Shown one piece after another: positions 24,869 through 33,878 of a stretch of 64,000 nt of DNA. The notes beneath the pieces were generated by a model. That model had not been told where the DNA came from. It saw only the letters and a list, made by a program, of their open reading frames with translations, and made no database searches. Positions within the stretch are counted from its first letter, which is position 1, and the number at the start of each line of letters is the position of its first letter. A program made the translations under genes and the position numbers. Origin of the DNA: G965225705 sp965225705 (lineage in GTDB: Bacteria; Pseudomonadota; Alphaproteobacteria; Caulobacterales; Maricaulaceae); the NCBI GenBank assembly GCA_965225705.1, contig OZ245325.1, positions 186,001-250,000 of the forward strand. The letters run 5' to 3'.

Positions 24869-25506
24869 ATCCTGTGGTCCAAAAGACCCTGATGCTCCAA
24901 AAGCCGGGACAAGCCCCCCCCCGGAGCCACACGAACACGTGTCACCCCCTTTTCCCCGAGCTGAGAGAGAAAAAAAGCCCAGTTTGTCGCTGGTCCTACA
25001 TCCTCAAAAACTTCAAGATCACAATCATAGGAAGATGCACAAACATCTTCCGCAAGATAAGGACGGCCTTTTTCAATGAGGGTGAAGAAACCAATATTAA
25101 CCTCACGTGCTTCATCTTCATACACGCCGGAAGAGACAGAAAGGCCAGCCTGTTGTAAACGTTCCAAACCCCGCCCCCTCACACGTGGATCCGGGTCCTG
25201 ACAGGCCACAACAACTCCTTTAATCCCGGCTTTAATAAGGGCTTCTGTACAGGGAGGTGTTTGCCCATAATGAACACAGGGCTCAAGGCTTACATAAGCA
25301 ACAGCACCCCGTGCCTCTGTCCCTGCGTGTTTGAGAGCTTCTGTTTCCGCATGGGGGCGCCCACCGGGGGCGGTTCTTCCCCGGGCGATGACATGATGGT
25401 CACGAACAAGAACACACCCCACCGCGGGATTAGGTGCGACCGTGCCGAGAGACAGGCGGGCCAGGTCCAGAGCCTCACGCATAAACACACTCTTCTCGTC
25501 TGCCAT
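24865..25506 (-). CDS. ribD: RibD with intact deaminase and mostly deleted reductase domain
   Basis: The first 145 residues are a normal diaminohydroxyphosphoribosylaminopyrimidine deaminase: NPAVGCVLV, zinc ligand and proton shuttle in HAE (52-54), and the cysteines C77 and C86 of PCVHYGQTPPC. Instead of a reductase domain of about 210 residues, only about 65 residues follow GRPYLA. They align with the end of the normal reductase (LGEKGVTRVRVAPGGGL, LEHQGLLDH), and the extreme C-terminus is also cut where the gene meets rph. Total length is 213 instead of 350-380. Without the NADPH-binding core the reductase step is probably lost; the deaminase may still work. Confidence 0.88.
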   Translation of the reverse strand: MADEKSVFMREALDLARLSLGTVAPNPAVGCVLVRDHHVIARGRTAPGGRPHAETEALKHAGTEARGAVAYVSLEPCVHYGQTPPCTEALIKAGIKGVVVACQDPDPRVRGRGLERLQQAGLSVSSGVYEDEAREVNIGFFTLIEKGRPYLAEDVCASSYDCDLEVFEDVGPATNWAFFLSQLGEKGVTRVRVAPGGGLSRLLEHQGLLDHRI

Positions 25507-25568
25507 TCCTTACCCCCAGGTCCCCTCAATTCTTAAGAAAGACACATATGCCCCTCACACTGACCTCA

Positions 25569-26282
25569 TCATGAAGGGAGAGATTCCGCGCGGGATTCAT
25601 CCAGATACCCTGCCGAGACGGGGGTGACAGATCCGGGTTCAAAATCCAGCACAAGAGGGTTGCCTGTGGGAATTTCAATCTGCGTTATAGCATCATCTGC
25701 AAGACGAAATAAATATTTGACAAGAGCACGCAGAGAATTTCCATGCGCCACGACAAGCAGGTTCTTCCCATCACATAAAAAAGGTTCAAGCATGCTCTGA
25801 AAATAGGGCACAGCCCGTCTGTATGTCATGGCAAGAGATTCTGAAGCAGGCAAAAACTCTTCCGGAAGTAGTGCATAACGATCATCAAAACGGGGGTGGG
25901 AGGGATCGTCTGCCTCAAGAGCGGGGGGGTTGGTCTCATAGGAACGACGCCAGATATGGACCTGTTCCTCTCCATAGCGTTCTATCGTCTCAGCCTTATT
26001 AAGACCTGCCAGAGAACCATAATGGCGTTCATTAAGACGCCAGTCCTTCTCAACGGGAACATAACATCTGTCCGTTTCCTCCAGAATCATCCACAAAGTT
26101 CGTATAGCCCGCCTGAGATAAGAGGTATAGGCACGGTCTGCCTGAAAGCCTGACTCATGCAAAAGACGGCCTGCCTTTCGGGCCTGATCCTCCCCTTCTT
26201 CACTGAGATCAATATCAACCCAGCCTGTAAAACGGTTTTCTAAATTCCAGAGGCTTTGACCATGACGCACAAGAACCAGCAT
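25569..26282 (-). CDS. gpmA: 2,3-bisphosphoglycerate-dependent phosphoglycerate mutase
   Basis: Interconverts 3- and 2-phosphoglycerate in glycolysis. The phosphohistidine is His7 in VRHGQSLWN; NERHYG and VVAHGNSLRAL supply the remaining catalytic residues, and the C-terminal EIPTGNPLV segment is typical. From the ATG at 26282 (AAGGGG five bases upstream) the protein is 237 residues, matching the family. An ATG 12 codons earlier also has a possible ribosome-binding site. It lies 62 bases upstream of ribD on the same strand and may be cotranscribed with it. Confidence 0.95.
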   Translation of the reverse strand: MLVLVRHGQSLWNLENRFTGWVDIDLSEEGEDQARKAGRLLHESGFQADRAYTSYLRRAIRTLWMILEETDRCYVPVEKDWRLNERHYGSLAGLNKAETIERYGEEQVHIWRRSYETNPPALEADDPSHPRFDDRYALLPEEFLPASESLAMTYRRAVPYFQSMLEPFLCDGKNLLVVAHGNSLRALVKYLFRLADDAITQIEIPTGNPLVLDFEPGSVTPVSAGYLDESRAESLPS

Positions 26283-26486
26283 AGAACCCCTTTCTCCCCT
26301 GCTTTCAGAGCGAGGCATATAGCCCCTGTTGGAATACGACAAAAAATAGCACAAGTTTGGTTTTAAGGAAAATCTGGCTGTCTGCTTTCCCCTGATATGG
26401 AAACAGATCAATATTTCTGAGGCTCACAACCTCTGTTGTCACCAAAAACACAGCCCGGACATACAGGAAAAATGATGTGCTTTCTA

Positions 26487-26969
26487 CTATACTTTACCGG
26501 TCGGAGCAGACTGAAAATCAGTTTTGACAGGCATTTCTTTTTTAAGAGAAGCACGTGAAACAGAGCTGTCCTGTTTCAAAGGATCCTCCACACGCTGACA
26601 ATGTCCCTGAAGAAGGGCACTGTTTTCTACAGATAACACAGCGTGAATAACGTCTCCTTCCACACGCGCCGTCGAGGCAAGATGGACATTGCGCCCCCAG
26701 ACACTGCCCTTTACACTGCCATGAATGAGGATGGACTCAGCACGAATCTCCCCTTTGACCTGAGCCTTTTCTCCAATAGTGAGGGAAGAAGCTACCATAT
26801 CCCCCTCAAAATATCCTTCAATCTGAATATCACCTGCGGCTTTAAGAGAGCCTGTTACACTCGCCCCTTCGCCTAAAATGGAGGGGGTTGAGGATCGGGA
26901 AGACCGATCGGGCTGTTTTTTATCTGTCCCTATGGGGTCTTCACCCCTGTTTTCCTTTGCCTTGAACAT
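26487..26969 (-). CDS. Bactofilin
   Basis: A 160-residue polymer-forming cytoskeletal protein. The central bactofilin beta-helix runs from about residue 30 to 125, visible as repeated short beta turns such as GDIQIEGYFEGDM, KAQVKGEIRAES and GSVKGSVWGR. The N- and C-terminal tails are polar and unstructured-looking. The ATG at 26969 has AGG six bases upstream; a GTG two codons earlier is less likely. It overlaps the upstream M23 peptidase gene by 29 bases. This pairing is common, and in other alphaproteobacteria and epsilonproteobacteria bactofilins localise such peptidases to shape the cell wall. Confidence 0.93.
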   Translation of the reverse strand: MFKAKENRGEDPIGTDKKQPDRSSRSSTPSILGEGASVTGSLKAAGDIQIEGYFEGDMVASSLTIGEKAQVKGEIRAESILIHGSVKGSVWGRNVHLASTARVEGDVIHAVLSVENSALLQGHCQRVEDPLKQDSSVSRASLKKEMPVKTDFQSAPTGKV

Positions 26970-28221
26970 ATTCACCTGCTTTCACAAACTTAGCGGGGTT
27001 ATAGGAACGACCCTTAAACCAAACTTCATAATGAAGATGAGGACCACTACTTCGCCCTGTAGATCCCATAACGCCTATCTTTTGACTGGGCGTGACCTTT
27101 TCCCCCACCCTGACAAGAATACGTGAAAGATGCCCATAGCGGGTTTTGAAACCGTGCCCATGGTCAATGTCAATCATTTTCCCATAGCCACTCTTCCAGC
27201 CTGCAAAGACAATTTTTCCGGGCGCACTTGCCAGAATATCTTTATGTAATGTTTTTCCAAAATCCATACCTGCATGAAAGGCAGGCTTGCCTGTAAAAGG
27301 ATCACGGCGGGCCCCGTAACGGCTTGTTATGCGGTATTTCCCTTTTAAAGGGGACATTAAGGGGACCGATTGCATGACAGAATCAAAAACATCTCCATGC
27401 TCAAGGCGTTCTTTTAAGGTTTCTACTCTTTGAGAAAAGCTTCTCTTTGTTTCTTCCTTTGTTTGTTTCTTCTCAAGGCCAGCTTTGAGATCGATAAAGG
27501 GACCTCCGGAACCAAGGGGGACCGCATCACGGATATTGACGCCTATCATATCAAAGGTTTCATAGGTCTTTTGAATCTTTTTTTCTGTAGCCTGTTCTGC
27601 CAGCACCAAAACCTTTTCCTGCTGGTCAACAATCATAGCCAAATGTGCTGAGGGGTCAGATGAAGGTGAGGATGTTGATATATTATCTTCATTCTGCACC
27701 TCTTCAGAAGGGGTTAAAAGAGACTTTAAATCCTGAAAGTGAGAAGCTGAGAGAGAAGACTGATGATCAGCAACCCGAAGGACAAGTCCCTCCAACAGGG
27801 CAAGCCGCCGGGTTATAGTAGAAGCTTCCTCTATAAAACGTTCACTTTGCTGCTGTGCATCATATTTTGCCTGTGTTTCTGATTCACGCGCCTGCAAAAG
27901 AGAAATTTGATATTGTTCAGCCTTACTGCGGGCTTCAGAAATTTTTGCATCTGAAACATAGGTCCGCCAGCATATCTGAGCAAGAGATATAACAGACCAT
28001 GTGAGAAGCAAAGAGAGGATAACAAGACCTGAAATTTGCTGACGCGGGCTGAGGGTAATGTAGCGAATCTGACCGTGGCTGCGGTAAAAAACCTGACGCT
28101 CATGGAAAAATCTGGTTGTCCAGCCCTGTTGTTGGAAAATAACAGGGCGCATCGGCGTCCTCACGGTTGACGTATCCCGTTGCCTAAAAAGTTTAAAGAG
28201 CTTCATAAAAAAGTTTTCCAT
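26941..28221 (-). CDS. M23 family metallopeptidase with membrane anchor and coiled coil
   Basis: A peptidoglycan endopeptidase-like protein of about 426 residues. A transmembrane helix lies about 60 residues in (ISGLVILSLLLTWSVISLA), followed by a coiled coil (ARSKAEQYQISLLQARESETQ) and, at the C-terminus, a LytM domain. The zinc and catalytic residues are in HAGMDFG, then IDHGHGFKTRYGHLS and GPHLHYEVW. Both H-x-x-x-D and HLH motifs are intact, so it is probably active. The start is uncertain: ATG at 28221 was chosen; ATG at 28206 is an alternative. It is cotranscribed with the bactofilin. Confidence 0.9.
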   Translation of the reverse strand: MENFFMKLFKLFRQRDTSTVRTPMRPVIFQQQGWTTRFFHERQVFYRSHGQIRYITLSPRQQISGLVILSLLLTWSVISLAQICWRTYVSDAKISEARSKAEQYQISLLQARESETQAKYDAQQQSERFIEEASTITRRLALLEGLVLRVADHQSSLSASHFQDLKSLLTPSEEVQNEDNISTSSPSSDPSAHLAMIVDQQEKVLVLAEQATEKKIQKTYETFDMIGVNIRDAVPLGSGGPFIDLKAGLEKKQTKEETKRSFSQRVETLKERLEHGDVFDSVMQSVPLMSPLKGKYRITSRYGARRDPFTGKPAFHAGMDFGKTLHKDILASAPGKIVFAGWKSGYGKMIDIDHGHGFKTRYGHLSRILVRVGEKVTPSQKIGVMGSTGRSSGPHLHYEVWFKGRSYNPAKFVKAGEYVQGKGKQG

Positions 28222-28492
28222 AAACCAGGGTAAAAGGTGAGAGAAAAAGCTATACTTACGTCTACATGAAAAAATAATAAAAACCAATAGGGAATTTATC
28301 TTTTTTACTCTTGTAACAATGTTAAAAGCAGATTTTTTTGTTTAAAGTTTTTTATACACCATAAAATTTAAGCCCATGCAGGATGTTGGAGATCTCACAA
28401 CATACGGGCTCTTCACAAAAATGCGGGAGGTTCATGCTTTATTTGTTTCACAACTATGATCAGGGTCAAATGCCAGGAAAAACCTGCAAGAG

Positions 28493-29773
28493 TTAATTAT
28501 TCATCATATTGAAAAAATCTTTATTGCTCTTGTTCTCTTTAAGTTTAGAAATAAGAAATTCAATAGCTTCCATGGTCCCCATAGGGTTGATGATACGCCG
28601 TAAAACATAGACTTTTTGAAGATACTCTTTGGGGATCAGAAGTTCTTCCTTACGTGTTCCTGATTTGGTGATATCAATAGCAGGAAAAATACGTTTGTCT
28701 GCCACTTTACGATCAAGAACAATTTCAGAGTTTCCTGTCCCTTTAAATTCTTCAAAAATAACCTCATCCATACGGCTTCCCGTATCCACAAGAGAGGTCG
28801 CAATAATCGTAAGAGAACCTCCATCCTCCACATTTCTTGCAGCCCCAAAAAACCGTTTGGGACGTTGAAGCGCATTCGCATCAACACCCCCTGTCAACAC
28901 CTTACCCGAAGACGGAACAACTGTATTATACGCCCGGCCAAGCCGCGTGATAGAATCCAGAAGAATAACCACATCACGCCCATGTTCTACAAGACGTTTT
29001 GCCTTTTCAATCACCATTTCTGCAACCTGGACATGACGTGTCGCCGGCTCGTCAAATGTAGAAGAAATCACCTCACCCTTAACAGAGCGTTGCATGTCGG
29101 TGACCTCTTCAGGTCGCTCATCAATCAGGAGAACAATGACAAAACACTCAGGGTGATTGGCTTCTATCGCATGGGCAATATTCTGTAAAAGGACAGTTTT
29201 TCCCGTCCGTGGCGGGGCAACGATCAAAGCTCTCTGACCTTTGCCTAAGGGGACAACAATATCGATAATACGCCCGGATCTGTCTTTGGCACTCGCATCA
29301 CCAACTTCCATGGTGAAGCGTTCTTCAGGGTAGAGAGGGGTTAAGTTATCAAAATGAACTTTGTGCCGTGTTTTTTGAGGATCTTCAAAATTAATACGGC
29401 TCACTCTGGCAAGGGCGAAATAACGCTCCCCATGGCGGGGGCTACGGATTTCTCCCTCAACGGTATCACCTGTTCTTAAACCCAGGCTCTTGATTTGGCC
29501 GGGTGTCACATAAATATCGTCGGGGCCAGGAAGATAATTAGCTTCCGGAGAACGCAGGAACCCAAAACCATCCTGCAAAACCTCCAAAACACCACTCCCA
29601 TGAACTTCAACACCCTGTTCAGCAAGTTTTTTGAGAATAGAAAAGATCATATCCTGCTTACGCATACTATTCGCGTTTTCAATACCCACCTGCTCTGCCA
29701 GGGTAAAGAGATCAGAAGGGGGTTTGTCTTTGAGATCCTGAAAAAGGATACGCTCCAAGTTTTCTAATTCCAT
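28493..29773 (-). CDS. rho: Transcription termination factor Rho
   Basis: Hexameric RNA helicase that terminates transcription. The N-terminal helical domain is followed by an S1-like RNA-binding domain (VLEVLQDGFGFLRSPEANYLPGPDDIYVT), the P-loop PPRTGKTVLLQNIA, the Walker B region VIVLLIDERPEEV, and the Q/R loops DSITRLGRAYN and GGVDANAL. The length of 426 residues is standard. It lies alone on the minus strand with 379 bases upstream that could hold the Rho-regulated leader. Confidence 0.97.
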   Translation of the reverse strand: MELENLERILFQDLKDKPPSDLFTLAEQVGIENANSMRKQDMIFSILKKLAEQGVEVHGSGVLEVLQDGFGFLRSPEANYLPGPDDIYVTPGQIKSLGLRTGDTVEGEIRSPRHGERYFALARVSRINFEDPQKTRHKVHFDNLTPLYPEERFTMEVGDASAKDRSGRIIDIVVPLGKGQRALIVAPPRTGKTVLLQNIAHAIEANHPECFVIVLLIDERPEEVTDMQRSVKGEVISSTFDEPATRHVQVAEMVIEKAKRLVEHGRDVVILLDSITRLGRAYNTVVPSSGKVLTGGVDANALQRPKRFFGAARNVEDGGSLTIIATSLVDTGSRMDEVIFEEFKGTGNSEIVLDRKVADKRIFPAIDITKSGTRKEELLIPKEYLQKVYVLRRIINPMGTMEAIEFLISKLKENKSNKDFFNMMNN

Positions 29774-30152
29774 AGTCTATTCTCTTAAATAGCTTATATT
29801 TCAAGAAATATGCCAGATCCTTAAAGGCCACGGACAAAACACGCAGGCAGGAAAAAATACATTTATTAAAGGAGGAAAAAAGAGATTAAGTGATGTGACA
29901 GCGCAAAAAAAATGGCCGTTTAAAAACCTCATTGCGGAGAAGAAGGGTTTTGTTTTAAAGGCTTAAAACACCAAAATCAAGAAAAATCTTCACATTTGTC
30001 TGTTCTGGCTTAAAAGTGTTACAAAAGAACATCACGCCATTTTTTATTCAGGATGTGACGGCTCTGCCTCTGGAGAATGAGGGCCACCACACCCTATTGA
30101 TACACACCCTTATACTGTCTGCCGCACACGCGACAAAATACAACAGATCCCT
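29774..30152. other. Rho upstream region
   Basis: 379 bases with no supportable gene between the DJ-1-type gene and rho. The leftward rho promoter and leader are expected here. I saw no convincing sigma-70 pair and no attenuator hairpin. Confidence 0.4.
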
Positions 30153-30833
30153 TTAGCTTTTGAGCATACTGATAACAGCCCGGGCCACAGCCTCTGAAGA
30201 CGCAGGGTTTTGCCCGGTGATCAACAGACCATCCTGACAAGGGTAAGGCTGCCATTCAGGGCCAGATTCGAAAAGAGCACCTTTAGCTTTCAGTGCATCT
30301 TCAAGCAGGAAGGGAACAATATCAGTAAGCCCAACAGCAGCTTCCTCAAGATTGGTAAAACCTGTTACTCTGCGGTCTTTGACAAGAGGCTCTCCCCCTT
30401 CGCCTTTGACATCTACAAGAACAGCCGGCGCATGACATACAAAAGAAACAGGTTTCCCATGTTTCCAAAAATCTTCAATCAGGGAGATGGAATGAGGAGA
30501 ACTCACCAGATCCCACAAAGGACCATGGCCGCCGGGATAAAAAACAGCGTCATAATCATGAGATGAAACTGAAGAAAGAAGAACTGTCCCGGCAAGCTGT
30601 TCCTGAGCCTGTTTGTCCGCATGATAGCGCTTTGTGGCATGTGTCTGAGCCTCAGGCAAAGCGCTTTTGGGATCAACAGGTGGCTGACCACCTTTCGGAG
30701 AGGTCAGTGTTATCGAGGCGCCTGCGTCCAGAAAAGCATAATAAGGGGCAGCAAATTCTTCTATCCAAAAGCCTGTTTTTTGACCTGTATCCCCCAGTTT
30801 ATCATGGGAAGTCAAAACCATTAAAATCTTCAT
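30153..30833 (-). CDS. DJ-1/PfpI family protein (glyoxalase III / Hsp31-like)
   Basis: A 226-residue class I glutamine-amidotransferase-fold protein. The nucleophile elbow is Cys133-His134 in VSFVCHAPAVLV, with the conserved Glu26 in TGFWIEEF and a GGHGPLWDL loop near residue 101. These match the subgroup with glutathione-independent glyoxalase or protein deglycase activity. No signal peptide is seen. It lies at the downstream end of the mce-rnj-coaX-birA-nuo block but 123 bases away, so it may be a separate unit. The substrate is not fixed by sequence. Confidence 0.88.
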   Translation of the reverse strand: MKILMVLTSHDKLGDTGQKTGFWIEEFAAPYYAFLDAGASITLTSPKGGQPPVDPKSALPEAQTHATKRYHADKQAQEQLAGTVLLSSVSSHDYDAVFYPGGHGPLWDLVSSPHSISLIEDFWKHGKPVSFVCHAPAVLVDVKGEGGEPLVKDRRVTGFTNLEEAAVGLTDIVPFLLEDALKAKGALFESGPEWQPYPCQDGLLITGQNPASSEAVARAVISMLKS

Positions 30834-30956
30834 AACACACCTTTTCTACGTATTTTACAACGTTACCTTTTGCCCTGAATTCTTTCAGTATAGCAGATAT
30901 ATTTTTATCAAAGAGGGACAGGTGAAACAAATGAAGCCTTCTGGCCCTCTTCCTGC

Positions 30957-31385
30957 TTAGGCCTGCATAAGCTCCACAAGTATACCACCACAGGTTTTAG
31001 GATGAAAGAACAAAACTGGCTTACCATGGGCCCCCGGGCGTGGCTCCGGCGCACCTGCCAGCTGCCCCCCTCTGGCAAGAAGATCATCGCGAACAGCCTC
31101 AAGATCTTCCACTTCAAAACACACATGGTGCTGACCCCCACGGGGGTTTCTTTCTAAGAAACGTATGAGAGGAGACTGCGAACCATAAGGTTCTAAAAGT
31201 TCAATTTCTGCATTAGGTAAAGACACAAAAGCAACACGCACACCATGCTCTGGCAAAATACGGGGCTGTGTTATCTCTCTGGCTCCAAAAAAATCACGCC
31301 AGAGAACACAGGCCTCCTCAAGAGAGGGAACAGCATGGCCTATATGATGGAGTCTTCCCGGCTTTTCCTGTCCTGTTATCATCAT
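30957..31385 (-). CDS. mce: Methylmalonyl-CoA epimerase
   Basis: Vicinal-oxygen-chelate (glyoxalase fold) protein of 142 residues that converts (S)- to (R)-methylmalonyl-CoA, the substrate of the mutase at the start of this window. Metal-binding residues lie in LHHIGHAVPSLEEA near the N-terminus, in GGQHHVCFEVEDL and in the C-terminal GGILVELMQ. AAGGAGGAG precedes two adjacent ATGs, so the start may be 31385 or 31382. The order nuoN-birA-coaX-rnj-mce is standard in alphaproteobacteria. Confidence 0.93.
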   Translation of the reverse strand: MMITGQEKPGRLHHIGHAVPSLEEACVLWRDFFGAREITQPRILPEHGVRVAFVSLPNAEIELLEPYGSQSPLIRFLERNPRGGQHHVCFEVEDLEAVRDDLLARGGQLAGAPEPRPGAHGKPVLFFHPKTCGGILVELMQA

Positions 31386-31393
31386 CTCCTCCT

Positions 31394-33079
31394 TTATACC
31401 TGCATAACAAAAGCATCAACCAGGGGTTTTTTCCCCCAGCGGGTCTCACAAAAACGGCGGACAGCACGTTCCAGTTTCGGCTCTGCCCTGTCCGGATCAA
31501 GACGCATATCCTTTTTCATATGTCCAAGAACCTGTTCAAGCCTGTCAGCCATATCCTCGACAAAGTCATCCAGGTCACAGGAAAAACTATCCGGCAAACC
31601 ATGGGTGCGAATATGGGGCCCCTCTACAAGATCACCCTCCCCATCAAGCAGGAGAACAAGGCTCACATGACCAGACTCGGAAAGTTTATAACGTTCATGG
31701 GCTGTCTTCGCCTCTCTTTTGAGTAAGAGCTTCCCATCACGATAAAGGCGCCCATGGGCGACACGTTCCAGTTTTTGTGGTTCCCCTTCCACGGGGGCGA
31801 GGCGAATGACCTCTCCATTACGGGGTGCCAGAGCATGCTGAGCCCCCCATAGGGTTGCATAGTCTGCATGGGCTATCAAATGGCGCCGCTCCCCATGCAC
31901 AGGTAAAGAAATGGTGGGGCGCGTCCATGTATAAATACGTTCCAGAGCATCACGATAAGGATGGCCTGAAAGATGAATGGGCGCGTCTTGTGCCGTGACA
32001 AGCTGCACCCCTTTGTCCACAAAACGATTATACAGGCGCATAATAGCCAGATCATTGCCGGGAATAATTTTTGAGGAAAATAAAATAGTATCCCCTGCCT
32101 CAAAACTGACAAATCTGTGTGAGCCTGCTGCAATGCGTGCAAGGGCTGCACGGGGCTCTCCCTGACTTCCGGTACAAAGATAAAGAATTTTATGGCGGGG
32201 AAGACTGGCCGAGGTTTCCTCATCCACCATATCCGGAAGATCACGAAGAAGGCCCGTCTCCTGTGCTGCCCTGATCATACGTTTCATGGAACGCCCGACA
32301 AGACAGACAGAACGCCCATGCGTTTTTGCAGCGATCATAGCACTTTGAAGACGTGCTACATTAGAAGCAAAAGACGCGATAGCAACACGGCCCTCATACT
32401 GCCCTACACGGCGGATAAGCTCCTCACGAACCCCGGCTTCAGACGAAGAGGTTTTGGAAGACAAGACATTGGTCGAGTCACAAACAAGAGCTAAAACACC
32501 CTCATCTCCAAGCTTTTTAAGGGCTTCCTCATCTGCAGGCTGGCCTATCAGAGGCTGAGGATCCAGATTCCAGTCCCCTGTATGCACGACAAGCCCCAAA
32601 GCCGTGCGGATAACCAGAGCATTAGGCTCCGGAATGGAATGAGTAAGAGAGAGAAAATCAAGAGAAAAGGGGCCCAGATCAAAATGACCTTTGAGAGGAA
32701 TTTCTCTTATCTCCACCTCATCCACCAAACCCGACTCTTTCAACCTGTCCCGCAAAAGCCAGGCCGTAAAAGGGGTGGCATAAACAGGACATTCAAGATA
32801 GGGCCACAGATCAGCAACAGCGCCCATATGATCCTCATGGGCATGGGTCAGCACAAGCCCTAAAAGCCGTTCTTTACGCTCTATAATAAAAGAAGGGTCC
32901 GCCATAACGGCATTGGTCCCGGGAGCGGCAGGGTCATGAAAACTTACCCCACAATCCACCATAATCCACTGGCGGGCGCCGGGTTTTCCAAAACCATACA
33001 GATTAAGGTTCATCCCAATCTCACCACACCCCCCCAAAGGGGCAAACACCAAATCTTCTTTAAGTTTCGTCAAAAACAC
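31394..33079 (-). CDS. rnj: Ribonuclease J
   Basis: A metallo-beta-lactamase/beta-CASP ribonuclease of 561 residues with endonuclease and 5'-3' exonuclease activity, used for rRNA maturation and mRNA decay. The metal-binding motif is THAHEDHMGAV (His79, His81, Asp83, His84), with VVHTGDWNLD further on, and beta-CASP segments including SSKIIPGNDLAIMRLYNRF and LSGHPYRDALERI. It overlaps coaX by 10 bases and ends eight bases before mce, so the three are in one operon. Confidence 0.95.
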   Translation of the reverse strand: MFLTKLKEDLVFAPLGGCGEIGMNLNLYGFGKPGARQWIMVDCGVSFHDPAAPGTNAVMADPSFIIERKERLLGLVLTHAHEDHMGAVADLWPYLECPVYATPFTAWLLRDRLKESGLVDEVEIREIPLKGHFDLGPFSLDFLSLTHSIPEPNALVIRTALGLVVHTGDWNLDPQPLIGQPADEEALKKLGDEGVLALVCDSTNVLSSKTSSSEAGVREELIRRVGQYEGRVAIASFASNVARLQSAMIAAKTHGRSVCLVGRSMKRMIRAAQETGLLRDLPDMVDEETSASLPRHKILYLCTGSQGEPRAALARIAAGSHRFVSFEAGDTILFSSKIIPGNDLAIMRLYNRFVDKGVQLVTAQDAPIHLSGHPYRDALERIYTWTRPTISLPVHGERRHLIAHADYATLWGAQHALAPRNGEVIRLAPVEGEPQKLERVAHGRLYRDGKLLLKREAKTAHERYKLSESGHVSLVLLLDGEGDLVEGPHIRTHGLPDSFSCDLDDFVEDMADRLEQVLGHMKKDMRLDPDRAEPKLERAVRRFCETRWGKKPLVDAFVMQV

Positions 33080-33849
33080 TCTCCTTTATTGCGGCGCCAG
33101 ATGTCTAAAAGGCCATGCATTGTCAAATCCGGATCAAAGTGATCAATAGTGGGAATAACCCCCTGAAACAGAGAGCTCACCCCCCCCGTTCCAATGACAG
33201 TCATGGGAACACCATATTCCTGTTTCAGACGCTCAATCAAACCTTCAATCAGAGAGACATAACCCCAGAAAACACCGGACTGCATGGCTGTTTCCGTATC
33301 AAGGCCAATGACATTGTCAGGGCGTTCAATGGCAATACGCGGCAGTTTTGCCGCAGCCTGATGAAGGGCACTCATCGAAATACTGAGACCAGGCGCTATC
33401 ACCCCCCCCACAAAAGCACCATCTTCAGAAATAATGTCAAAGGTTGTTGCCGTGCCAGAATCAATAATCAATAAAGGGGTTTGAAAACAGGCACGTGCAC
33501 CAGCGGCGTTGACCAAACGGTCTGAGCCCAGCTCCTCAGGATGGGGAAGACGCACCTCAATACCTGACTCTACACCCTCTTCCCCCACCACCAGAGGCTC
33601 TGTTTTCACATAGCGTCGTGCAAGATTGCGCAGATGAAACAAAGCCTGTGGAACCACCGTAGAGATGATACAGTGCCTGAGATCAGAAAAAGAAAGCCCT
33701 TCCAGCTCAAACAATTGTCCAAGCCAGACGGCATGTTCATCTGCTGTTCGTCCCGTCTCTGTACGTGCACGCCAGCGAACACGCCAGACTGCTCCATCAT
33801 AAACGGAGAACACAGTATTGGTATTCCCGCAATCAATAGCTAAAAGCAT
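33070..33849 (-). CDS. coaX: Type III pantothenate kinase
   Basis: ASKHA-fold kinase of 259 residues that phosphorylates pantothenate, the first step of coenzyme A synthesis. The N-terminal phosphate loop is IDCGNTNTVFSVYDG, the substrate-binding segment is LGSDRLVNAAGA, and the adenosine-side motif is IDSGTATTFD. The type III enzyme replaces CoaA in many alphaproteobacteria. It overlaps rnj and follows birA by 29 bases. Confidence 0.95.
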   Translation of the reverse strand: MLLAIDCGNTNTVFSVYDGAVWRVRWRARTETGRTADEHAVWLGQLFELEGLSFSDLRHCIISTVVPQALFHLRNLARRYVKTEPLVVGEEGVESGIEVRLPHPEELGSDRLVNAAGARACFQTPLLIIDSGTATTFDIISEDGAFVGGVIAPGLSISMSALHQAAAKLPRIAIERPDNVIGLDTETAMQSGVFWGYVSLIEGLIERLKQEYGVPMTVIGTGGVSSLFQGVIPTIDHFDPDLTMHGLLDIWRRNKGECF

Positions 33850-33878
33850 AATGTTCTTTCTGTTAAAAAACTGTTCCT

